In this document: positions 1 through 11,892 of the stretch, in pieces | Position numbering within the stretch: position 1 is the first letter of the stretch | Layout of the letters: each line of letters opens with the position of its first letter | Assembly (NCBI GenBank): GCA_021463145.1 | Contig: JAJTWZ010000037.1 | Span: 1-41,737, forward strand | Direction: 5' to 3' | DNA: 41,737 nucleotides | DNA from: Blastocatellia bacterium | GTDB lineage: Bacteria; Acidobacteriota; Blastocatellia; UBA7656; JADIYM01 | Position numbers and translations under genes: made by a program | Notes under the pieces: generated by a model | What the model saw: only the letters and a program-made list of their open reading frames with translations | Database searches by the model: none | Told to the model about the DNA's origin: nothing

Positions 1-19
1 GCCGTGCGCTGACGCCCGC

Positions 20-275
20 ACTCCGCCCGTTTCATTCCAGGGGGGACGCCGCAGGCGTGTGGGGAACTATTACATCGACCGCTCCGCGGTCGCAGAGGAC
101 GGCCGTGACGCGGTGACCGCGAAGCGGTCACAGTGGAGGACCGAGTGTACGGGAACAGCCTGTGCTGCCGAGAAGGTCGTCTTTCGAGAAACTCCTCCGT
201 TACTTGTCGATTCCAGGCTCGAGGCACTCTGAGTCTCCGACTGCCCTGTCAGTGCAAAGCGCCGAGACGAACTCA
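20..275. repeat. Terminal repeat, copy A (inverted relative to window end)
   Basis: This stretch matches the reverse complement of the last ~220 bp of the window. Positions 46-98 are identical to 41614-41666 over 53 bp. The remainder (about 146-275) aligns without gaps at roughly 75% identity by eye and holds a perfect 16-bp core, ACTGCCCTGTCAGTGC. Copy A carries about 40 extra bases (about 99-138), including a second hairpin, that copy B lacks. I see no protein-coding signal, and no transposase lies beside it. It could be a dispersed chromosomal repeat at which a contig was broken, or the arms of a large inverted duplication. Confidence 0.8.
76..131. repeat. Twin GC hairpins inside terminal repeat copy A
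   Basis: Two short perfect inverted repeats follow each other. At 76-92, CGACCGC pairs with GCGGTCG around a 3-nt loop. At 113-131, GTGACCGC pairs with GCGGTCAC around GAA. The first is also present in copy B (41620-41636); the second is unique to copy A. There is no T-tract, so a simple intrinsic terminator is unlikely. They look like structural parts of the repeat. Confidence 0.7.
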
Positions 276-282
276 GCTGCAG

Positions 283-2979
283 TTACTCCTCGTCCCGATC
301 CTCTCTGATCTGATCGTTGCGTTCGTAGAATTCGTACGCCGCCGAGAGCACCGGGCGCGGTCTCGACCCGTCCGGGGGGCCCACGAAACCGGCCTGTTCC
401 ATCTGATCGAGGATCGCGGCCGCACGGCCATAACCGACGCGCAGCCGGCGCTGCAGCACGCTCGTCGATGCCCGGCCCATGTCGCAGACGATCTTGAGCG
501 CGTCCTCGAACAACTCGTCCCGGGCGCCTCCGCCCTCGACGCCGCCCGCTTCCTGCGGAGACATCGTCACCGTGTCGTCGTAATCGGGCTGACCTTGCTG
601 CTTGATGTATGTCGTGACGGCGTTGACGTCCTTCTCCGAGAGGAACGAGCCGTGGACCCGCACGAGCCGGGAGGTCCCGGGTGGCAGGAACAGCATGTCG
701 CCCTGACCGAGCAGCTGCTCGGCGCCGTTGGTGTCGATGATCGTCCTGGAGTCGACTTTCGACGATACCCGGAAGGACATCCGCGACGGGAAATTCGCCT
801 TGATCAGGCCAGTGATGACGTCGACCGATGGACGCTGCGTGGCGAGAACGAGGTGGATGCCGACGGCGCGTGCCATCTGCGCGAGTCGCGTGATCGACGA
901 CTCGACCTCGGACGATGCGACCATCATCAGGTCCGCGAGCTCGTCGATAAGTACGACGATGTAGGGAAGTGGCTTGGGCAGCTCCTCGCTTTCGCTTGCA
1001 AGCCGCTGGTTGACGATCGCGCGGACTTCCTTGTTGAACTGCTCGATGTTCCGGACGCCAAGGCCGGCGAGCGTGCGGTAGCGGTTCTCCATTTCGGTGA
1101 CCGCCCACTTCAGCGCATTCGCGGCGCGCTTCGGATCCACGACGATCGGCGTGAGCAGATGCGGTATGCCCTCGTAGAGCCCGAGCTCCAACCGCTTCGG
1201 GTCGACCATTATGAACTTCACTTCATCGGGTGAAGCCTTGTAGAGGATCGACGTGACAATCGCGTTGATCATCACCGACTTGCCCGAACCGGTCGAGCCG
1301 GCGATGAGCAGGTGCGGCATCTTCTGCAGGTCGGCGATGAAGTCTTGCCCGTCGATCGTGTGTCCGAGCGCAAGCGTGAGCTTCGAAGGCGAATTCTGGA
1401 ACGTGGCGCTCTCGACGATCTCGCGAAGGAAAATCGTCCGCCTGTCGACGTTTGGCACTTCGATGCCGACCGTCGACTTGCCTGGAATGCGGTCGATGCG
1501 GATCGATTCGGCCTTCAGCGCGAGGCACAGGTCGTCGGCAAGCCCGACGACGCGGCTGTACTTGATTCCGGGATCGGGCTTGAACTCGAACGTCGTCACG
1601 ACCGGCCCCGGATTGATGCGGTGGATGTGTCCGGTGACCGAAAACTCCTTGCACTTCTCGGCGAGGGCGACGGCGCGGCTCTCGAGTTGGCGCTCGTCCT
1701 GCTCGCACACTGCCGGAGGCGCCGTCAGCAGATCCGTCGACGGGATCAGATAGCCGGTCTCCGTTGCCGTCGCGCGCAGAGGGAGCTTCGGCTGAGCCGG
1801 CTGCGACTGAGGTGTGCGAACGATAGAGAGTGTAGAGACCATTTCGGCCACGAGCGGGTCAACGTCGACGAGCGGCGGGGGGTCGGGAACCGGCGGCGCC
1901 GCCGGAGCGCCGTTGTTGGCGGCGGGGCCGCCAGCATCGGCGGCCGCTCGTGCGGTGCGGCGAGATTGCGCTTCGGCAAATCTGGCCCGGGCCGCGGCGG
2001 CCGCGGACAGTGGCGCCGCAGGCGGCGCGGGCGCCGCGGGCTCGGCGGGTTCGACGGCCGCCGTGGCGACTGCAGGCGGCGGCGTGAGCCGATCCGTGCG
2101 TGGGATGACACGGGATGGCGCCGCATCATCGGGGGCGTCGAGTGGCGCGGTGCGCGGCGCCTGCCGGACCCTGATCGCCGGACGTTCCTCGGCATCGTCC
2201 CTCAGACCCTGCTTGACCAGTTCCTCGGTACGCCGCCGCTCCTCGCGTTCGCGAACGCGAATCGACTCCTCGTCCAGTTCGCCGATCCGGGCCGCCTTTT
2301 CGGCGGCGCGTTCCGCGGCGCGGGCCGCCCGGTCGTCGCTTTTTCGCTGCCACCAGGCCGAGAAGCGTTCGCGATAGGCGCCTATAGAAAACAGCGACAC
2401 GCCGCCAGACGCCGGAGCTACTTCATCGCGGCGATGGAAAGCTCGTTCGACCGTATCGGAGAGCGACACCTGAAGGGTGAGCATCACCGTCAGCACGAAG
2501 ACGACCGTGAGGACGATTCCCGCGCCGATCGTGTTGAGCATCGCGCTCAACGAGCGCGCGACGACGAGTCCGACGAGCCCGCCGGTCGTCGACACGTTCG
2601 CGAGCCAGGAGATCGCCGGTGTCGGCATGAGGCTTAGGCCGCCAGCGAGCGCGAGAAGCATGAACGTGAACCCGCAGACCAGCTTGAAGTCGATGCCGAG
2701 GCGGTGCGCGACGAAACCGCGAACGCCGAACGCCGCAAGCGCGACCGGGACCGCGAGTGCAATCAGTCCGACAACCTGCAGGAGGAGGTCCGCGATCCAC
2801 GCGCCGACCTGCCCGACCAGATTTCCGGCCTCGATGCGCGTCGACGCGACGTTGAATGCCGGATCAGACGGGTCGTAGGTGGCTAGGCTAAGCGCCGTCA
2901 GAATGGCCCCGCCGAGCAGCGCGAGAGCTGCGGCCTCAGTCGCGATCGTGCGTTCTGATCCTTGCGGCTTGGTGGCCAT
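283..2979 (-). CDS. ftsK: DNA translocase FtsK/SpoIIIE
   Basis: Hexameric ATP-driven DNA pump that clears and resolves chromosome termini at the division septum. The 898-aa product has about four N-terminal membrane helices (residues ~20-190). A charged, Ala/Pro-rich linker follows (~220-430). Then comes the FtsK motor, with Walker A GSTGSGKS near residue 561 followed by the family blocks MVDPKRLELG and LIDELADLMM, and a C-terminal winged-helix gamma domain (LQRRLRVGYGRAA). I chose the ATG giving MATKPQGSE because the open frame upstream reads as non-membrane, Arg-rich sequence unlike any FtsK N-terminus. The gene is monocistronic on the minus strand, and its 3' end abuts the terminal repeat with no intervening gene. 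Length and domain order are normal. Confidence 0.97.
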   Translation of the reverse strand: MATKPQGSERTIATEAAALALLGGAILTALSLATYDPSDPAFNVASTRIEAGNLVGQVGAWIADLLLQVVGLIALAVPVALAAFGVRGFVAHRLGIDFKLVCGFTFMLLALAGGLSLMPTPAISWLANVSTTGGLVGLVVARSLSAMLNTIGAGIVLTVVFVLTVMLTLQVSLSDTVERAFHRRDEVAPASGGVSLFSIGAYRERFSAWWQRKSDDRAARAAERAAEKAARIGELDEESIRVREREERRRTEELVKQGLRDDAEERPAIRVRQAPRTAPLDAPDDAAPSRVIPRTDRLTPPPAVATAAVEPAEPAAPAPPAAPLSAAAAARARFAEAQSRRTARAAADAGGPAANNGAPAAPPVPDPPPLVDVDPLVAEMVSTLSIVRTPQSQPAQPKLPLRATATETGYLIPSTDLLTAPPAVCEQDERQLESRAVALAEKCKEFSVTGHIHRINPGPVVTTFEFKPDPGIKYSRVVGLADDLCLALKAESIRIDRIPGKSTVGIEVPNVDRRTIFLREIVESATFQNSPSKLTLALGHTIDGQDFIADLQKMPHLLIAGSTGSGKSVMINAIVTSILYKASPDEVKFIMVDPKRLELGLYEGIPHLLTPIVVDPKRAANALKWAVTEMENRYRTLAGLGVRNIEQFNKEVRAIVNQRLASESEELPKPLPYIVVLIDELADLMMVASSEVESSITRLAQMARAVGIHLVLATQRPSVDVITGLIKANFPSRMSFRVSSKVDSRTIIDTNGAEQLLGQGDMLFLPPGTSRLVRVHGSFLSEKDVNAVTTYIKQQGQPDYDDTVTMSPQEAGGVEGGGARDELFEDALKIVCDMGRASTSVLQRRLRVGYGRAAAILDQMEQAGFVGPPDGSRPRPVLSAAYEFYERNDQIREDRDEE

Positions 2980-3112
2980 GAGACGTGATGCCGCCTGCCC
3001 CAAACCGGCGGCGTGCCGTACGTTACCACGAACGAACATGCGGGGCCATGTTGTAATTGACCGGCGGTCAGTGGATGCTCGGCGGCCTGCCCGGGTCTGG
3101 AGGCAGCGGTGG

Positions 3113-3129
3113 CCGGCCGCCGTGGCCGG
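3113..3129 (-). terminator. Weak GC hairpin in the gap between the flavoprotein gene and ftsK
   Basis: The 185-nt gap 2980-3164 holds a 6-bp hairpin (CCGGCC ... GGCCGG, 5-nt loop) just downstream of the minus-strand flavoprotein gene. No U-tract follows, so termination is only a guess. Nothing else recognisable was seen in the gap; the ftsK promoter must lie in it. Confidence 0.3.
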
Positions 3130-3164
3130 AGAGTGCAAACAACTTGCCGGAGCGCGTCGCCGGT

Positions 3165-3641
3165 CTAGTCACAGGTCGCAAGCACCGGAAGTTCGTCCCG
3201 ATGTCCGATGCCGAAACTAGAGTCGATCAGGTATGCCCTGCGTGGCGTGAAGCGATAGACGCGGGAAGATGCAAATGCCTTGATGGCGGACAGAAGTGGG
3301 ACTGAACCCATGTCCGCGGGCGGGAACTTCTCGAGATAGAGCCCCATTATTCGGGCTGCCGCTGCCGGAATCGTCGGTCCTTCGACGCTCCCTTCCATCT
3401 GGATTCCCTTGACCGGGCCAGGACGGCGAAAGTCTTCCTGGATGGTAATGGAAGCCCGAGGATCGGCCGCGAGGTTGACCGAGTGGCGGGCGCCCGGCTT
3501 CGAAAGCCAGATCAGGTCCAGACCGTCGTTGACGTAGAAAACCGCCGCCGACCAGGGCCCTTCCGGACCGATCGTGGCAACGGTCATCGTGCCGTGTTCC
3601 CGCAGAAATGCCTGCGCCCGTGCATCGAGAGATTCTTCCAT
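3165..3641 (-). CDS. Pyridoxamine 5'-phosphate oxidase-like FMN-binding protein
   Basis: A 158-aa protein of the PNPOx-like split-barrel flavin family. The N-terminal half has the usual pattern: a helix, then strand MTVATIGPEGPWSAAVFYV, then strand DLIWLSKPGARHSVNL, then DPRASITIQED. The middle GIQMEGSVEG strand is typical of general-stress/HugZ-like members rather than of the B6 biosynthetic enzyme PdxH. There is no signal peptide, so it is cytosolic. The start is supported by AAGGAGC upstream. It is divergent from the Rrf2 regulator, and the shared intergenic region carries CRP/FNR-like sites, which suggests co-regulation with the nitrate block. The substrate is unknown; heme, F420 or flavin redox roles exist in the family. 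Confidence 0.8.
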   Translation of the reverse strand: MEESLDARAQAFLREHGTMTVATIGPEGPWSAAVFYVNDGLDLIWLSKPGARHSVNLAADPRASITIQEDFRRPGPVKGIQMEGSVEGPTIPAAAARIMGLYLEKFPPADMGSVPLLSAIKAFASSRVYRFTPRRAYLIDSSFGIGHRDELPVLATCD

Positions 3642-3732
3642 CGTTAGTCGCGTGCTCCTTGCCGTTTTGAGGACCGGGACCCGAACAGCCCCCCGTCGCT
3701 GCCATTAACTACGTTGCCAGGTTCCCGAGGTC

Positions 3733-3748
3733 AGTGACGCAGGTCACG
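3733..3748. promoter_or_regulatory. CRP/FNR-superfamily-like operator 1
   Basis: AGTGACGCAGGTCACG is a near-palindrome with GTGA-N6-TCAC half-sites spaced exactly as in CRP-type sites. It lies between the divergent flavoprotein and Rrf2 genes, in a 277-nt region (3642-3918). A near-copy lies 51 bp downstream. The regulator is not encoded in the window. Confidence 0.55.
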
Positions 3749-3783
3749 GGGCAATGTGGCTCTGACACGAGATGGCAGCCAAA

Positions 3784-3799
3784 TGTGACGCAGATCACG
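3784..3799. promoter_or_regulatory. CRP/FNR-superfamily-like operator 2 (best match)
   Basis: TGTGACGCAGATCACG fits the TGTGA-N6-TCACA consensus at nine of ten half-site bases. It shares the inner CGCAG with operators 1 and 3, so the three look like repeats of one site. Its centre is about 80 bp upstream of the candidate -35 box of the Rrf2 gene, too far upstream for simple class II activation. Confidence 0.6.
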
Positions 3800-3828
3800 T
3801 TGTTCATGTGACGACCGTACATGCCGAA

Positions 3829-3842
3829 CGTGACGCAGGCCC
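3829..3842. promoter_or_regulatory. Half-site of the same operator family
   Basis: CGTGACGCAGGCCC keeps the left half and spacer of operators 1 and 2, but the right half (TCACG) is lost. It is 45 bp from operator 2. An additional TGTGAC half-site occurs near 3807. Confidence 0.4.
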
Positions 3843-3870
3843 ATAACTCCGATCTTTCCGAAAAACACCG

Positions 3871-3898
3871 TTGACACCGGTCCGGGCGGTTATGTACT
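3871..3898 (+). promoter_or_regulatory. Candidate sigma-70 promoter of the Rrf2 gene and perhaps the nar-act block
   Basis: A perfect TTGACA (3871-3876) is followed after 16 bp by TGTACT (3893-3898, four of six bases of TATAAT). Transcription would begin near 3905, directly before an AGAGGT ribosome-binding site (3908-3913) and the ATG at 3919, giving a very short leader. Confidence 0.45.
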
Positions 3899-3918
3899 TG
3901 TGCATCTAGAGGTCATCA

Positions 3919-4389
3919 ATGCTTTCCGCTACCTGTGAATATGCTTTGAGAGCGCTCGTCCTGCTTGCCCGTGAGGTAGATGGACGTCCGTTGTTAGGCA
4001 GGGATCTGGCGCGGGAGGCCGAGGTGCCGCCGAATTATCTGTCGAAAATACTCAACTCGCTCAAGAGAGTGGGGATACTGGAAGCGACCCGCGGGACGCA
4101 CGGCGGGTACCGGTTACTGAAGACGCCGGATGAGATCAGGCTGATCGACGTGGTCGAGGTGTTCGAGTCGCCACTTGCGAAGCCATCGTGCGTGCTCGGT
4201 GGCGGACGAGAGTGCAACGACGGGGATCCCTGCTCGGCGCACGCGCAGTGGCGCGACGTCCGGAGAGTGTTCCACGAGTTTCTCGAAACGACGACTTTGA
4301 GTTCGATTGTTGACACACCTTCACTGACGAAGACGGTAGAAGATCGGAGCCCGGTAACAACAGTTCCGGGCGCGGAAAACCCAACCTAG
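3919..4389 (+). CDS. Rrf2-family Fe-S transcriptional regulator (NsrR/IscR-like)
   Basis: A 156-aa Rrf2 protein. The N-terminal winged helix-turn-helix opens with the family signature (CEYALRALVLLAR) and has the recognition region PPNYLSKILNSLKRVGIL and wing RGTHGGYRL. Three cysteines, C91, C99 and C105, sit where NsrR and IscR bind their [4Fe-4S] or [2Fe-2S] cluster. NsrR members sense nitric oxide, which fits a gene placed 151 nt upstream of a nitrate-reductase operon on the same strand. It could instead sense Fe-S status or redox; sequence alone does not separate these. Its own promoter region carries CRP/FNR-like sites. The gap to the next gene (4390-4540) shows no strong promoter, so read-through into narC is possible. 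Confidence 0.88.
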   Translation: MLSATCEYALRALVLLAREVDGRPLLGRDLAREAEVPPNYLSKILNSLKRVGILEATRGTHGGYRLLKTPDEIRLIDVVEVFESPLAKPSCVLGGGRECNDGDPCSAHAQWRDVRRVFHEFLETTTLSSIVDTPSLTKTVEDRSPVTTVPGAENPT

Positions 4390-4540
4390 ACGAAGCGGTA
4401 GCCGGCCCCCCTGTACGACGACCATCCGGAAGTCTGCAGCGGAAATTCCGGCCCACCGCGGAAGCGTTCCTCCGGACCCGGCGCCTCGAGCGGGCGGGAT
4501 AGGAGAACTGCGCGCCAGAGTCCCGACGAGGATGCACTAA

Positions 4541-5454
4541 ATGATGAGTACTCCGCATTCCCAACAGAGCCCAGGAACCACAGGCAGCAGGCCGGCCGGA
4601 GTTCGGCTGGTTGTAGGCCTGCTCCGGTTGGCGGCTGTCTCGACGATCCTGTTCGGCGTTACCTCCATTGCGAGCGCCCAGGAAGCCGCCCAGTTCTTCC
4701 GCCAGAACTGCATGAGTTGCCACACGATCGGCGGCGGCCGCCTGACGGGCCCCGATCTCAAGGACGTGTCGCAGCGAAAGGACCGAGCGTGGCTCACGAA
4801 GTTCCTGCTCGATCCCAAGGGCACGATCGAAAGCGGCGATCCGTATGCGGCGCAGCTCCAGCAGGAAGCGCGCGGGGTCGTCATGCCGACCGTGTCCGGA
4901 ATGTCGAAGGAACGTGCAGAAGCGCTGCTCGATCTGATCGATGCGGAGTCGAAACTAGAGAAGTCACAGTTCGTCGGACTGCAGATTCCGGACGGACCCT
5001 TCTCCGAGGCCGACATCGCGCGAGGCCGCGACATTTTTCTCGGCAAGATCAAGCTCGTCAACACCGGCCCGTCCTGCGTCTCGTGCCACACGACGATAGG
5101 GCTCGGCGGACTGGGCGGCGGACGGCTCGGTCCTGACCTGAGCAAGGTCTACGAAAGGCTGGAGAACCGCAAGACTCTCGGTTCGTGGTTGCTGGCACCT
5201 CCCACGACCACCATGCAGCCGGTCTTCCGCGATCATCCGCTCGAGGCCGACGAGATCCTGCCGCTCGTGGCCTTTTTCGAGGATCGGGCGCAACGCGGTG
5301 GCGAGGACACGTCGCCGGCAAGGCTCAACTTCTTCCTGATCGGACTCGGCGGAACCGTGCTGGCGCTCGTCGGATTCGACCTGGCGTGGCGGAAGCGCTT
5401 CCGGGCGGTTCGCCGTCCGCTGGTCAAGGGCGCCGAATTGAAGCGAGGGGAACG

Positions 5455-5458
<4 letters not shown>
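4541..5458 (+). CDS. Membrane-anchored diheme cytochrome c (NarC-like)
   Basis: A 305-aa periplasmic cytochrome. It has a signal peptide (hydrophobic ~21-42, likely cut near SIASA/QE) and two class-I heme domains: C57-M-S-C-H61 with likely axial M115, and C179-V-S-C-H183 with likely axial M225. A C-terminal membrane helix (~262-282) and a basic cytoplasmic tail follow. This mirrors the diheme NarC that heads the Thermus nar operon. Expected role: pass electrons between NarI/quinol and soluble or ACIII-linked cytochromes. The start is one of two adjacent ATGs (4541 or 4544). Its stop overlaps the narG start (ATGA), implying translational coupling. A nitrite-oxidoreductase-associated cytochrome is the alternative reading. 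Confidence 0.85.
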
Positions 5459-9099
<3,641 letters not shown>

Positions 9100-9115
9100 G
9101 AGAGAGGTAAACACA

Positions 9116-10606
9116 ATGGACGTACGCTCGCAGATTTCGATGGTGTTTCACCTCGACAAATGTATCGGCTGCCACACGTGCAGCATCGCCTGCAAGAACA
9201 TCTGGACCGACCGCCCGGGCGCCGAATACATGTGGTGGAACAATGTGGAGACGAAGCCAGGCACGGGCTACCCGACCGCCTGGGAGGACCAGGAGAAGTA
9301 CAAAGGCGGCTGGGAACTGCGCGACGGCAAACTCGGCCTGAAGTCGACCGGCAAACGGCGGACGATAACGAACATCTTCCACCATCCGCACCAGCCGAGC
9401 ATGGACGACTACTACGAGCCCTGGACCTACGACTACCAGAACCTGTTCAACGCGCCCGAGGGGCCCGATCAGCCGACGGCAATTCCGATCTCGATGGTCA
9501 CTGGCGAGTACCTCGACATCGAGGCGGGGCCGAACTGGGACGACGACCTCGGAGGCTCGCCTGTCTACGCGGAGAACGATCCGAACCTCGATGGACTGAC
9601 GCCAGAGCAGCGCGAGCAGCTCTCCGCGGTCGAACGGCTCGTCTTCTTCTACTTCCCGCGTATCTGCAATCACTGCCTCAACCCCGGCTGCGTCGCGGCA
9701 TGCCCGTCGGGTGCTCTCTACAAGCGCGGCGAGGACGGCATCGTGCTCCTCGATCAGAACCGGTGCCGCGCGTGGCGCTCGTGCATCGCGGCCTGTCCGT
9801 ACAAGAAGGTCTTCTACAACTGGTCCACCGGAAAGTCGGAGAAGTGCATCCTGTGCTTCCCGCGAATCGAGACCGGCCAGGCTCCGGCCTGCTTCCATTC
9901 CTGCGTCGGGCGAATCCGGTATCTCGGCGTGCTGCTCTACGACGCCGAGCAGATCGAATCGGTCGCCAAGCGCCCCGACGAAGAGCTCATCGACGCGCAC
10001 CGCGACATGGTCCTCGACCCGTTCGATCCGGCCGTGATCGAAGCGGCGCTCGCCAACGGCGTCCACGAATCGGTGATCGACTCCGCGCAGAAGTCGCCCG
10101 TCTACAAATATGTGAAGACGTGGAAGATCGCGTTGCCTCCGCACATCGAGTTCCGCACGTTGCCGATGCTCTTCTACGTGCCGCCAATGTCTCCGGTAAT
10201 GGCGAGCCGCGAGGGCGAAACCGTCGACCACATCTCCGACAACCTGTTCCACGATATCGACGAGTCGCGCGTGCCGATGCAGTTCCTCGCGAACCTCTTC
10301 GGAGCGGGCCACGAGGCGAAGGTGCGCTATGCGCTCAGGAAGCAGAAGGCGGTCAGGTGGTATCGGCGCGCCATCACCGTCGGCGACGTCGACATGGAGA
10401 CGGCGATGCGGATGCTCACCGAGGCGGACTGCACCGTCGAGGAAGCCGAGGCGATCTACAAGCTGACGTCGCTGTGCACTTTCGACGACCGCTTCGTCAT
10501 TCCGCCCGCGCACCGCGAAGAGGCGATCCAGATGCTCGAGGATCCAATGGAGCACAAGCAGAGCGTGGGCTTCGGGTTCGTTGCCCGGCCGAGGAGGGGG
10601 ATGTGA
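9116..10606 (+). CDS. narH: Nitrate reductase beta subunit, four Fe-S clusters
   Basis: A 496-aa electron-transfer subunit on the cytoplasmic membrane face. All ligand cysteines are present and, remarkably, fall at the same residue numbers as in E. coli NarH: C16/19/22/26, C184/187/192/196, C217/223/227 and C244/247/259/263. W220 replaces a cysteine in the third group, the hallmark of the [3Fe-4S] FS4 cluster. There is no frameshift or truncation. An AGAGG element precedes the ATG, 16 nt after narG. The stop overlaps the narJ GTG start (GTGA). Confidence 0.97.
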   Translation: MDVRSQISMVFHLDKCIGCHTCSIACKNIWTDRPGAEYMWWNNVETKPGTGYPTAWEDQEKYKGGWELRDGKLGLKSTGKRRTITNIFHHPHQPSMDDYYEPWTYDYQNLFNAPEGPDQPTAIPISMVTGEYLDIEAGPNWDDDLGGSPVYAENDPNLDGLTPEQREQLSAVERLVFFYFPRICNHCLNPGCVAACPSGALYKRGEDGIVLLDQNRCRAWRSCIAACPYKKVFYNWSTGKSEKCILCFPRIETGQAPACFHSCVGRIRYLGVLLYDAEQIESVAKRPDEELIDAHRDMVLDPFDPAVIEAALANGVHESVIDSAQKSPVYKYVKTWKIALPPHIEFRTLPMLFYVPPMSPVMASREGETVDHISDNLFHDIDESRVPMQFLANLFGAGHEAKVRYALRKQKAVRWYRRAITVGDVDMETAMRMLTEADCTVEEAEAIYKLTSLCTFDDRFVIPPAHREEAIQMLEDPMEHKQSVGFGFVARPRRGM

Positions 10607-11166
10607 TTGCAGAGTCCACAAACTCCTACGACCTGCTCGCGCGGCTGGTCGCCTACCCGGAAGCGTCGTTCTTCGACGACGTGGCCGAATGCCGCCAGGC
10701 GCTCCAGACGGATTGCCCCAGGGCCGGCACGTTGGTGAGTTGCTTCGAGGAAGCCATAAGGGGCGAAACGGTCGAGGAGGTCGACGAACTGTTCACCAGG
10801 ACGTTCGACATCAATCCGATCTGTTCGCTCGAGGTCGGATGGCAACTCTTCGGCGAGAACTACAGCCGCGGCGAGTTCCTCGTATCGATGCGCCAGACCC
10901 TGCGCGACCTCGATCTGCCCGAGTCGACCGAGCTTCCGGACCACCTGATGCACGTTCTTGCGATCCTCGGACGAATGGAGGATGAGCGCGCGGACGGATT
11001 CGCCGCCGCGTGCGTGCAGCCGGCGGTCGACAAGATGCTCAAGGGCCTCAAGGGAAAGTCGAACCCGTACGCAAACGTGCTCGAAGCCATCAGGGAAGTG
11101 CTCGAGCTTCGGCACCCGAATACCGGCGCGGACGAAAAGCCCGACGGAGGGAAATCATGGAACTGA
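10603..11166 (+). CDS. narJ: Nitrate reductase molybdenum cofactor assembly chaperone
   Basis: A 187-aa TorD/NarJ-type helical chaperone that binds apo-NarG and guides Mo-cofactor and FS0 insertion before membrane docking. The recognisable family segment is LEVGWQLFGENYSRGEFL, followed by LPDHLMHVLAILGRM. I chose the GTG at 10603: it overlaps the narH stop by four bases and has GAGGAGG seven to ten bases upstream. The long open frame upstream is a narH shadow. The last ten bases overlap the narI start. Confidence 0.92.
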   Translation: MIAESTNSYDLLARLVAYPEASFFDDVAECRQALQTDCPRAGTLVSCFEEAIRGETVEEVDELFTRTFDINPICSLEVGWQLFGENYSRGEFLVSMRQTLRDLDLPESTELPDHLMHVLAILGRMEDERADGFAAACVQPAVDKMLKGLKGKSNPYANVLEAIREVLELRHPNTGADEKPDGGKSWN

Positions 11167-11864
11167 CGACTGCATTCCTGAACCTGCTGTTCTTCGCGAT
11201 CCTTCCGTACGTCGCGCTCTTCACGTTCTTTCTGGTGACGATCCAGCGTTACCGGTCACAGAAGTTCACTTATTCGAGCCTCTCCTCGCAGATGCTCGAG
11301 AACCAGGATCACTTCTGGGGTCTGGTTCCGTTCCACTACGGCATCCTGACGGTTCTGGGCGGGCACATCATCGCGTTCCTGCTTCCGGCGCAGGTCCTGC
11401 TCTGGAACCGCGCGTTGCCTCGCCTCTACATCACGGAGTTCGTGATGCTGATCGGCGGTGTGCTGACGGTAGTAGGACTGCTGAACCTGATCATCCGCCG
11501 CGTCCGGTACAGCAAGGTCAGGCGGGTGACATCGTTGCCGGACTGGATACTCTACGGGCTGCTGGCGAACCAGGTCGTCACGGGCCTTCTCGTGGCGCTG
11601 CTCTATCCGTGGGGTTCCTCCTGGTTTGCGGCGACCGCCGCGCCGTACCTCTGGTCGATCGTGAAGCTCAACCCGGACCTCGCGTACGTGTCGGCCGTGC
11701 CGTTCCTCGTGAAGCTGCACGTCGTCAATGCCTGGCTCGTCATCGGGTTCTTCCCGTTCACGCGGCTCGTTCACATCCTTGTGGTTCCGAATCCGTATCT
11801 GTGGCGCAAGCCGCAGGTCGTCCGGTGGAACTGGAACCGCAACGACATACGGAACACCAACTGA
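11157..11864 (+). CDS. narI: Nitrate reductase gamma subunit, diheme cytochrome b
   Basis: A 235-aa integral membrane protein with five predicted helices that oxidises quinol and passes electrons through two b hemes to NarH. Four histidines, H60, H70, H188 and H206, sit in paired helices with the H-x9-H and H-x17-H spacing expected of NarI axial ligands. The start lies within the narJ 3' end with GGAGG just upstream. It is followed after 28 nt by actA with its own strong Shine-Dalgarno sequence. No narK transporter gene follows, unlike many nar operons. Confidence 0.95.
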   Translation: MELTTAFLNLLFFAILPYVALFTFFLVTIQRYRSQKFTYSSLSSQMLENQDHFWGLVPFHYGILTVLGGHIIAFLLPAQVLLWNRALPRLYITEFVMLIGGVLTVVGLLNLIIRRVRYSKVRRVTSLPDWILYGLLANQVVTGLLVALLYPWGSSWFAATAAPYLWSIVKLNPDLAYVSAVPFLVKLHVVNAWLVIGFFPFTRLVHILVVPNPYLWRKPQVVRWNWNRNDIRNTN

Positions 11865-11892
11865 TCGGGAAGAGGAGGCGGAGGAGGTTCGC

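Noticed and set aside
7-300. Possible tRNA or rRNA fragment in the terminal repeat
   Set aside because: The hairpins are short and isolated; no cloverleaf, anticodon arm or CCA-like end, and no resemblance to rRNA.
133-1233. 366-codon plus-strand open frame over ftsK
   Set aside because: Antisense to a fully supported ftsK; Arg/Asp-rich shadow typical of GC-rich DNA with no family resemblance.
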